From contig DJPL01000063.1 of NCBI GenBank assembly GCA_002437415.1, positions 1 to 25,582 on the forward strand: a stretch of DNA of 25,582 nucleotides. The letters are read 5' to 3'. This DNA is from Ruminococcaceae bacterium UBA6413. GTDB lineage: Bacteria > Bacillota > Clostridia > Oscillospirales > Ruminococcaceae. The translations under genes and the position numbers were made by a program. Numbering within the stretch: the stretch's first letter is position 1; each line of letters opens with the position of its first letter. Below, one piece after another: positions 1 through 6,930 of the stretch. The notes under the pieces were generated by a model, which worked only from the letters and a program-made list of their open reading frames with translations, searched no databases and was not told where the DNA came from.

Positions 1-166
1 AGGTTAGTAGCGTTTTTTTGAAGGGTTAATGTTAGTGCAGTTGCACCGATATACTCACGAAATTATTAACACCCTGTCACTATGGAAATGTTTTCAGCGA
101 TGTTGGTTGTATATTTTTTGTTTTGGCATTCTACAATATGTTGCACTGCATTTTCAATGAAATTTT
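1..166. other. AT-rich flank, no gene seen
   Basis: This stretch lies downstream of the minus-strand DHHW gene and its hairpin. I see no open frame with a ribosome binding site, no clear promoter and no RNA gene. A short palindrome (GTGCA-GT-TGCAC, near position 35) is too small to interpret. Confidence 0.5.
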
Positions 167-211
167 GATAAATTAAGAAGCTGTGATGAAATTATTACAT
201 TTCGTCACAGC
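167..211 (-). terminator. Hairpin ending the alaS-to-DHHW operon
   Basis: On the minus strand, 9 nt after the DHHW stop codon, a 13-bp stem with one mismatch (arms 199-211 and 180-192, 6-nt loop) is followed by TTCTTAATTT. The U tract is poor, so this is a likely but not textbook Rho-independent terminator. Confidence 0.6.
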
Positions 212-220
212 CCCGGTGGC

Positions 221-1405
221 TTATTTAACTATAAAATCAAGCTTTTTGACGTTTGTATCCTGCGAGAATGTTATGACATTGTACATAAACAGTACGCTTT
301 CGTAATCCTTCAGGTTTACGCCTATATTTGAAAGGTCGCTGTTTATATATCTTAAGTCAAGCACGGTTATATGACTGTAGTTCTTTGCAAGGAACGGTAT
401 AAGCGAGTGTGCGTAGCTGTCCTTGAATATGAGCAGGCTTCCTTTGTCGTTTTCCTGAGATATTTCGCTGTCAATATCTATTCTCGGTACATTCTGACCG
501 AGGAAAGTCGAATACTTATCCTTTACATCAAGAAATTCGCGGAAATACAGGCTGTCATATGTGCTGTCGGGTTCTGCACCGCTCTTGTAGACTGATACTT
601 TAACCTGCGGCTCATTGTTTGCGAGCGCGTAAATGTCGATAGTGTCGGGGGTGATGCTGTTATCGAGCGTCTTTGAGTAGAGCGTTCCTCTGAACTCGTT
701 TGAGGCGTGTTCAACGCTGAACTTGTCTTCGTTATATGCTGTGAATTTCATAGCCGATGCCGCCGCTTTATATCCTATATAAGCACCGTAGCTCGTCCAG
801 TGGTGGTCGGTGCGGTAGTAGATATATTCGTTCTTAGCCGCAAGAAGTCCCGAGTATACGTCTATATTAGTTAATGACGGCAGGCTGTCATAGCAGTTTT
901 TGATAAACTGCTTCTGATCTGCCGCGCCGCAGTTTGCAGGGAGTGTGTCGCTGTATATTTCCTGAGCATTTGGCGCAAGCATAAAGTACATCTTAATCTT
1001 GGGGTATTTCTCGGCAAAGCTCTCCATAGCCGAAAGGTTTTTGTTTACGCTGTCGGCGCTGTAGTCACTTGTTCTCCACGACTGCATCATTCTGCCGTCC
1101 TCGGTGAATATACCTTTTATCTCTTTCTTACCGAGTATGCGGTCAAAGTCGTTCATAAGACCTATCCATTGTTCGCGCAGGATTATTCTGTCCGAAAAGA
1201 AGTTTTCAAACTTTGTCATAAATGACTTGTCGGTTACCGTATCAAAGTTGAACTCCGGCATTTTTTCAAGGTATCTGTTTTCGTTTTCGCTGAATGCATT
1301 TTCAGGGAGCTGTGCGCTTGAGATGATCGTTGCGACAGGCACTGCGACCGAGATAAGGGCAAACAGTCCGATGAGCAGGATCTTATAAATATTTTCTTTT
1401 TTCAT
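221..1405 (-). CDS. DHHW-family protein (AlgX/AlgJ-like O-acetylation partner)
   Basis: 394 aa. An N-terminal hydrophobic segment (about residues 8-30) after a short basic stretch suggests a membrane anchor or uncleaved signal, so the rest should lie outside the membrane. The name-giving motif D200-H201-H202-W203 is present, and a K-D-S-Y motif with Ser330 lies in the C-terminal half. In AlgX/AlgJ and related SGNH-like acetylation proteins the Asp-His pair of this motif and a downstream serine form the catalytic triad, so the protein looks catalytically intact. It directly follows an MBOAT gene (16-nt gap) with a good RBS (AAAGGAG), which is the classic pair: the MBOAT moves acetyl groups across the membrane and the DHHW protein places them on an extracellular polysaccharide. 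The polymer acetylated is unknown. It is the last gene of the operon. Confidence 0.88.
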   Translation of the reverse strand: MKKENIYKILLIGLFALISVAVPVATIISSAQLPENAFSENENRYLEKMPEFNFDTVTDKSFMTKFENFFSDRIILREQWIGLMNDFDRILGKKEIKGIFTEDGRMMQSWRTSDYSADSVNKNLSAMESFAEKYPKIKMYFMLAPNAQEIYSDTLPANCGAADQKQFIKNCYDSLPSLTNIDVYSGLLAAKNEYIYYRTDHHWTSYGAYIGYKAAASAMKFTAYNEDKFSVEHASNEFRGTLYSKTLDNSITPDTIDIYALANNEPQVKVSVYKSGAEPDSTYDSLYFREFLDVKDKYSTFLGQNVPRIDIDSEISQENDKGSLLIFKDSYAHSLIPFLAKNYSHITVLDLRYINSDLSNIGVNLKDYESVLFMYNVITFSQDTNVKKLDFIVK

Positions 1406-1421
1406 CTTGTTTACTCCTTTC

Positions 1422-2864
1422 TCAGAAATTGAAGTACAGGAACGGGTTGTAGGTCTGATCTACAAGATATGCCGCGCATAAGACGAACATACCCATAAGC
1501 ACTGCTATACCGCCGTAGTTTACAACGGGCGGAAGTTTTTTCTTTATAAATTCCACCGCAAGCTTAGGCAGGTTGGTACAGCCGATTATGCAGATGATGA
1601 ATGTTATTCCGTAGGTTGCTATCTGATACATTGCGGTGCTGTCGATGAACGGAGTTCCGCCCGCACCGAACATATTGGCAATATATGCGCCTGCTGTCGG
1701 CAGGTCTGCCGTGTCGAAAAGCACCCAGCCGAGTATAACAAGAAGCATAGTGTATATGCGGCAGAATGCGGCGGGTATCTTCTGAAGCCATTTTCCGAGA
1801 AAGAGCTTTTCAAGTATTATCACAACGCCGTAAAGCGAGCCCCAGAGTATGAAGTTCCAGCTTGCACCGTGCCATACGCCTGTTAAGAACCATGTGATTG
1901 CAAGGTTAAGGATCGTCCTCGGCATACCTTTACGGTTGCCGCCGAGCGGGATATATACATAGGACTTGAACCATGCGCCGAGGGTGATATGCCACCTGCG
2001 CCAGAATTCTGAAATGCTCTTTGAAAGGTAGGGATAATCGAAGTTTTCAGGGAAGTGGAAGCCCATCATCTTGCCAAGACCTATTGCCATATCGGAGTAG
2101 CCTGAGAAGTCAAAGTAGATCTGGAATGTGAAAGCGAGTATTCCGAGCCACGAGCTTACTACAGATACCTGAGAAATATCCGTGCCCTTGACCGCCGTCC
2201 ATAATGCGCCTATGCTGTTTGCGATAAGCACTTTCTTTGAAAGTCCGATGATGAAACGCACAATGCCGTCATAGATAAGGTCGATCGTGATAGTTCTGTC
2301 GTCAAGCTCTTTAGCAACATCATCATATCTTACGATGGGTCCTGCTACTATCTGCGGGAACAGCGTAACGAATGCCGCAAAGCTTATCGGGTTCTTCTGA
2401 ACCTTTACATTTCCCATATAAAGGTCGATGGTATAAGACATTGACTGGAACGTGAAGAAGCTGATACCGATAGGAAGCATATTCATCGGCAAAAAGTCGA
2501 TACCAAAGAAGTTCATATTATTTATATCGATTAACTGACTGCCGGCTATCGCGTTTATGTTTTCAGCGATAAATCCGCTGTACTTGAATATGCCGAGAAG
2601 TCCGAGGTTCATTACGACCGACACTATAAGACATATCCTGCGCGGAAGCTTTTTACCCTCAAATCGGTTCATAACCAGTCCCGCACAATAGTCTATCATT
2701 GTGGAGATCAGCATTACAATGACATAGATCGGCTCGCCCCATGAATAGAATAGAAGTCCGCTGAGCAGGATTATAAGGTTTTTGCCTTTTTTGGGGGTGA
2801 TATAATATATCAGCAGGGTTATCGGTAAGAACAGATAAATGAATATCGATGTTGAAAATACCAT
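1422..2864 (-). CDS. MBOAT family O-acyltransferase (AlgI/DltB/PatA-like)
   Basis: 480 aa, polytopic membrane protein. I place the start at the ATG at 2864 (MVFSTSIF...), because AAAGG lies about 8 nt upstream inside the end of rnmV; the frame stays open upstream for 18 more codons but that extension would overlap rnmV. Family hallmarks are visible: the FW-RRWH segment (His292) and the G-V-W-H-G-A-S-W segment, whose His332 is the invariant catalytic histidine of MBOAT enzymes, plus an N-terminal FLP/YY and YSWGEP region typical of the AlgI branch. It is expected to take an acetyl group from a cytoplasmic donor and pass it outward to the DHHW partner encoded next. Gap to rnmV is 7 nt, so translation is probably coupled. 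Confidence 0.93.
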   Translation of the reverse strand: MVFSTSIFIYLFLPITLLIYYITPKKGKNLIILLSGLLFYSWGEPIYVIVMLISTMIDYCAGLVMNRFEGKKLPRRICLIVSVVMNLGLLGIFKYSGFIAENINAIAGSQLIDINNMNFFGIDFLPMNMLPIGISFFTFQSMSYTIDLYMGNVKVQKNPISFAAFVTLFPQIVAGPIVRYDDVAKELDDRTITIDLIYDGIVRFIIGLSKKVLIANSIGALWTAVKGTDISQVSVVSSWLGILAFTFQIYFDFSGYSDMAIGLGKMMGFHFPENFDYPYLSKSISEFWRRWHITLGAWFKSYVYIPLGGNRKGMPRTILNLAITWFLTGVWHGASWNFILWGSLYGVVIILEKLFLGKWLQKIPAAFCRIYTMLLVILGWVLFDTADLPTAGAYIANMFGAGGTPFIDSTAMYQIATYGITFIICIIGCTNLPKLAVEFIKKKLPPVVNYGGIAVLMGMFVLCAAYLVDQTYNPFLYFNF

Positions 2865-2871
2865 AATTCGG

Positions 2872-3471
2872 TTACCTTTCAGTTGTCTGTTTTTCGGCAG
2901 TATTGACTGCCTTTTCATATTCCTCTTTTGTGTACAGCCTGTTTATTACTTCAAGCATAGTATTGGCACTCAGTATCGGCGGCAAACCGAGAGCGTTGAG
3001 AACCTTGCGGCGCTTTTCGGCACTTCCGGGAAAGCCTGTCATACCGTCGTCCATCATATCGGCCTTGGTAAGAAAGTCATCTTTATCGCAGTTTTCAGCA
3101 GTAACGCCCGCTTTTAACAGCGTATTGCGCAGGATATCGGCGCTTATACCTTCCACTCCGAGATATCCTTCGGCTGAAGGGGCTAGCTTGCGCTTTTCCT
3201 TGCCTTTTATCTGCGGCACGAATATGTTTGTGATCTTTCCGCCTTTACAGCAGCCCTTTATGTGATTTCTTATGCGCAGTCCCGCAGTGTCGCTGTCGGT
3301 AAGTATCACTATGCCGCAGGTAGATGCGAGTGTGCGTATAAGCTCGGTTTTTTCCTTGTCCTTATATATGCCAAAGCCGTCCGTTGTGATTATTACGGCG
3401 TCGAGCAGGGAGGAGAGCTTTATTTTATCATATTTGCCCTCTACTATCACTGCCTGATTTAATTTTATCAA
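2872..3471 (-). CDS. rnmV: Ribonuclease M5-type Toprim protein
   Basis: 199 aa, slightly longer than usual RNase M5 proteins. The N-terminal Toprim domain is clear: VIVEGKYD with Glu11 and Lys13, and ILTDSDTAG with Asp59 and Asp61, the metal-binding acidic residues. RNase M5 matures 5S rRNA precursors in low-GC Gram-positives. The start is a TTG at 3471 preceded at ideal distance by AGGAGG, and TTG overlaps the holA stop (TTGA), indicating translational coupling. In many Firmicutes rnmV sits next to ksgA; here it lies between holA and the acetylation genes, so assignment rests on the sequence rather than on context. A generic Toprim primase-like protein is the alternative. Confidence 0.85.
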   Translation of the reverse strand: MIKLNQAVIVEGKYDKIKLSSLLDAVIITTDGFGIYKDKEKTELIRTLASTCGIVILTDSDTAGLRIRNHIKGCCKGGKITNIFVPQIKGKEKRKLAPSAEGYLGVEGISADILRNTLLKAGVTAENCDKDDFLTKADMMDDGMTGFPGSAEKRRKVLNALGLPPILSANTMLEVINRLYTKEEYEKAVNTAEKQTTER

Positions 3472-4520
3472 TAGTACGCCCTCCTGCTTTTTTCGGGAGA
3501 CAGCTTTACTATCGTTTCTTCAAGCACGGTTCTGCCGTTTACTGCCGAGGTTTTCAGCGCAAGGTCGGCGCTGAACAGAATATCAAGGCAGTTTCTTATA
3601 TGTGCCGTGTCAAGCCGTGAAACAAGGTTCATTGCTTTTGTGACAACGAATGTGCGGTTCTTCGCATATCCGAAGTCTTCTGCAACCTGTGAAGCGGGCT
3701 TTCCTGAGCTTTGCGCCGCTTTCGCACGGTAGAAATCGATGTAGTTTGACGATAATGACGCAAGTATCACGATAGGGTCTATCTTCTGCGCGATAAGGTC
3801 GTCAAGTATAAGCAGAGCCTGCTTACGGTTGCCTTTGGTAAGCTCTGCCGCAAGCGAATATATACTTGTATCGAGCTGTTTTATTGTCAGCTTATCAATC
3901 ATTTCGGCGGTTATCTCGCCTGTGCCCACATAACTGCAAAGCTTGTCGGTTTCGGCAGAACTCAGCGATAAGTCGCACAGAGTAAGCTCGGCAATATGCT
4001 GAGCGTTCGGTCGTGATATCACACAGCCGCGCTTTGCCGCCTTTTTCATTATAAGCTCGGTCACTCTTGCGGGAGTAAGATGCGAAAACTCACAGACAGC
4101 CGCGTTTTTCTGCTTTGAAAGGGCGGTAATGAGCTTTTTGTTCTTGGCTTTTTTAAGCTGTTCGGGGTTTCCTGTCATACTGATTATGACGGTGCACTCA
4201 TCGGGTACGTCCTTCAGTGAGGAAAGTATCGTTTCTATGCCGTTCTCATCGAACTTTTCCATATCAAGGTCGCTTATAAGCACGGCTTTTTTGTCGGCAA
4301 ACAGCGGCATACTTTCTATGCTGTCGGTAAGAACGTCAACAGGAAACGTACTGCCGAGCTTTGTTAGGTTGATATCGTTCCTGTCCTTGCCGACTGTTGC
4401 ATCAAGAATTCTGTCGGTGTAGGTCTTTACAAGAAAGCGCTCATCGCCGTAAAGATAATTTACGCGACTGATCTCTCCGCTTTTTATACCTGCCGAGAGC
4501 TTGTCTTCGTCAAGCTTCAC
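3468..4520 (-). CDS. holA: DNA polymerase III subunit delta
   Basis: 350 aa, normal size for the family. The N-terminal part (VNYLYGDERFLVKTYTDRIL, about residues 20-40) matches the start of the AAA+ like module of the delta clamp-loader subunit, and the C-terminal part (about 215-340) is the helical collar region with the usual KIDPIVILASL and NRTFVV segments. The protein opens the sliding clamp during loading of DNA polymerase III. GTG start at 4520 with AAAGGAG 7 nt upstream; 14 nt after the comEC-like gene. The neighbourhood comEC-holA is a common Firmicutes arrangement, which supports the call. Confidence 0.9.
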   Translation of the reverse strand: MKLDEDKLSAGIKSGEISRVNYLYGDERFLVKTYTDRILDATVGKDRNDINLTKLGSTFPVDVLTDSIESMPLFADKKAVLISDLDMEKFDENGIETILSSLKDVPDECTVIISMTGNPEQLKKAKNKKLITALSKQKNAAVCEFSHLTPARVTELIMKKAAKRGCVISRPNAQHIAELTLCDLSLSSAETDKLCSYVGTGEITAEMIDKLTIKQLDTSIYSLAAELTKGNRKQALLILDDLIAQKIDPIVILASLSSNYIDFYRAKAAQSSGKPASQVAEDFGYAKNRTFVVTKAMNLVSRLDTAHIRNCLDILFSADLALKTSAVNGRTVLEETIVKLSPEKSRRAYY

Positions 4521-4534
4521 ATTATCGCTCCTTT

Positions 4535-6553
4535 CTACCTGTTGTTAGCCGTGACGGTCATTCCGTCGGCGGTAACGGTTATTTTACAATCGGTGTAATA
4601 CAAAGATACACCGTTTTGACTTTTTGAGTATCTGTTTATGAAAAAGCAACGGGCGGGAGAAGAGATATATTTACTTCTGCCCCATAATATATTTGCTGTG
4701 TTTTCTTTTATATTTGCGATATCGGAGATGTTTATCCGCGTATCAAAGGCGGTGAGCAGTACGGAATTATTTTTGCAGTCAAGAGAAAAATACCTTCCGG
4801 CAATACCGTTATTGTCTTTACAAAGCGACACGGCGGACGAAAAACCGCTTGCCGTGCCGATAATATCTTCGTCATGATCGTCAAGGCAAAGAACGGTCAG
4901 GTCGGATATGGCTTTATTCCTGTCAAGTATCTCGTTTCTTATAATGCTGAGCTCTTTTTTGTCATTTCCGATAAGAACGGCGGCTGAAATATCGTCGGAG
5001 ATAATTACGACCGAGCCGTTTTCTCCGTCGCTGTGAAGCAGTATTTCCACGCTTTCGGACGGCAGGAGAGGGAGCACGGCATTTACTGCGGTAAAGCACA
5101 GTACGGCTGTCAGCAAAATAGCCGTTATGTGCTTTCTGCGCGTCAGGATAATTGCCGTTACTGCGGCAGTCAGAGAAACAATAAGCGTTAAAGTGACAGC
5201 AAGTGCATCACAGCTGAAATGCAGAAAAGGGACGCGGGCAAAGAATGAAAACACCGTACGCATAATGTCACAGCAGAAATGAGCTATGACTGCAATAGGG
5301 GTGATAATTCCGCCTGTCAGCGCGAAGATGAGCATTGCCGCAAGGCAAACTGTGAAAAACGGCAGTACTATGACCGATACGAATATACCGGCAAGCGAGA
5401 ACGTTCCGAAATACACAGCGGACAGCGGTATACCTGCAAGTGCCGCACATATTGAAACGCACAGAGTATCACAGAGCTTTTTATTAAGCCACGGGAACGT
5501 ATCGGTAAGCCTTTTGGAGATCATCGGAGCGGCGGCACCTGCACCAAGTGTTGTGACAGCCGACAGTATAAGTCCTGCGTCAGTGCAGGAAAGCGGGTCA
5601 AAAAGCGTTATCAGCAGTACCGCAAGTCCTACCGAGGTTACACAGTCGCTCTTTCTGTAAAAGACAGCGCCGATGTTCGCCGTGATGATCATTATTCCGC
5701 TTCTTAAAACCGATGCCGTAAAGCCGAAAAACGCCATAAAGCACAGCGTCAGTACCACTGTCAGGATAAAGCGGACACGATATGCCTTTGCAAGTCCTGT
5801 CACAGATAACAGCGCTATAAGTACCGTCATGATAAGCGTCAGGTGCATACCCGATACGGCTGTCAGATGAGCCGCACCCGCTGCCTTGATATCGTAATAC
5901 AGCTCGTCCATAAGCGAGCTTTTATCTCCCGCGAATATACCTTTCATCAGTGCGCCGCTGTCATCGGTAAACTCCGCGTCGATCTTATTTATCAGGTAAT
6001 CGCGGTAGCTGTCGATGAAAGCCAAAGGATAGCCGACTTTCGTTACCGAGATGTCGCTTTTAAGCGTTGCGGACAGTGTAACGCCGTCCGAGCGGTATCT
6101 GTCGGCGGTGGCGTATGCGGCGGTGTTGTAAAGCTTGCTGAACTCAGCCTTAAAGTGCAGTGTGTCGCCCTTTTGTGCGTTTATATCATCTGCGTAAAGC
6201 AGTATGCCGATCTTGCCTTTTTCGGTGTTGCTTTCAAGCGTGAAAACGGCACTGTCAGCACCGATTTTCCTTTTTGAAGCTACTGTTGCGCTGATATCGT
6301 ATGTGCCGCCGCAAAGAGTCTCAGCCGCCTTGTCGAGCTGTAACGATACCGTGAAATATACGGTTATACCAAGCGCACAGCAGAGCAGTACAGCGGTCAT
6401 ATCGTATTTTCTTTTAAATACAGCCGCAAGTACAGCAATAACTGCGAGCAAGAAAATTACACAAATGATAATTTTTTCAAAGAAAAGAAAAACTGAGGCG
6501 AAAATCAGTCCTATCAGATATGATGCTCCAACAGCCGCTAATTTCCGCCTCAC
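4535..6553 (-). CDS. comEC: ComEC/Rec2-like DNA-uptake channel with degenerate C-terminal domain
   Basis: 672 aa. Residues 1-70 hold hydrophobic segments, about 80-175 an OB-like DUF4131 region, and about 200-470 the Competence domain with LMKGIFAGDK and the hallmark HLTAVSGMH (residues 229-237), followed by several membrane helices. ComEC forms the inner-membrane channel for single-stranded DNA entry. Canonical homologues end in a metallo-beta-lactamase domain with a VGQGD strand and an HxHxDH-type metal site. Here the last ~170 residues (from about 502) lack both; the closest trace is V-L-C-L-D-D-H-D-E-D-I-I (554-565). GTG start at 6553 with AAAGG 9 nt upstream. No other competence genes (comEA, pilus genes) are in this window. 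Nuclease function is doubtful, channel role plausible. Confidence 0.88.
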   Translation of the reverse strand: MRRKLAAVGASYLIGLIFASVFLFFEKIIICVIFLLAVIAVLAAVFKRKYDMTAVLLCCALGITVYFTVSLQLDKAAETLCGGTYDISATVASKRKIGADSAVFTLESNTEKGKIGILLYADDINAQKGDTLHFKAEFSKLYNTAAYATADRYRSDGVTLSATLKSDISVTKVGYPLAFIDSYRDYLINKIDAEFTDDSGALMKGIFAGDKSSLMDELYYDIKAAGAAHLTAVSGMHLTLIMTVLIALLSVTGLAKAYRVRFILTVVLTLCFMAFFGFTASVLRSGIMIITANIGAVFYRKSDCVTSVGLAVLLITLFDPLSCTDAGLILSAVTTLGAGAAAPMISKRLTDTFPWLNKKLCDTLCVSICAALAGIPLSAVYFGTFSLAGIFVSVIVLPFFTVCLAAMLIFALTGGIITPIAVIAHFCCDIMRTVFSFFARVPFLHFSCDALAVTLTLIVSLTAAVTAIILTRRKHITAILLTAVLCFTAVNAVLPLLPSESVEILLHSDGENGSVVIISDDISAAVLIGNDKKELSIIRNEILDRNKAISDLTVLCLDDHDEDIIGTASGFSSAVSLCKDNNGIAGRYFSLDCKNNSVLLTAFDTRINISDIANIKENTANILWGRSKYISSPARCFFINRYSKSQNGVSLYYTDCKITVTADGMTVTANNR

Positions 6554-6566
6554 AATTATTTACCTT

Positions 6567-6905
6567 TTATGCAAGCTCAACGTTAAGCTTTTTGCCGCCG
6601 AGCAAGTGGAAGTGAAGGTGACGTACAGTCTGTCCGCCGTCTTCGCCTACGTTTGAAACAAGTCGCCAGCCGTTGTCGAGGTTGAAGGACTTTGCAAGGT
6701 GCTTTGCAACAAGCATAATATCCTTTACAACGTCAACATTGCTTTCGTCAAGCTCATCGGCACCCCCGATATGCTCCTTTGGGATTATAAGAATATGTAC
6801 GGGTGCCATGGGATTGATGTCCTTGAAAGCGATGACCTTATCGCTTTCGTATACCTTTTCAGAAGGAATTTCGCCTGAAATTATCTTACAAAAAATGCAG
6901 TCCAT
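6567..6905 (-). CDS. hinT: HIT family (HinT-like) nucleotide hydrolase
   Basis: 112 aa, full length for the family. The start MDCIFCKI, the central H-I-L-I-I-P-K-E-H-I and the C-terminal histidine triad H96-L-H98-F-H100-L-L are all present; His98 is expected to be the nucleotidylated residue. HinT-type enzymes hydrolyse AMP-lysine, AMP-alanine and other phosphoramidates, including aminoacyl-adenylates released by tRNA synthetases. Its place 25 nt after alaS fits a clean-up role for adenylates, though that link is inference. GGAAAGG RBS before an ATG at 6905; 13 nt ahead of the comEC-like gene. Confidence 0.93.
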   Translation of the reverse strand: MDCIFCKIISGEIPSEKVYESDKVIAFKDINPMAPVHILIIPKEHIGGADELDESNVDVVKDIMLVAKHLAKSFNLDNGWRLVSNVGEDGGQTVRHLHFHLLGGKKLNVELA

Positions 6906-6930
6906 ACTTTATTTCCTTTCCGACTGTTTA

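Noticed and set aside
2865..2918. Longer N-terminus of the MBOAT protein (start at 2918)
   Set aside because: It would overlap rnmV, lacks an RBS, and adds a basic tail before the conserved MVFSTSIF start.
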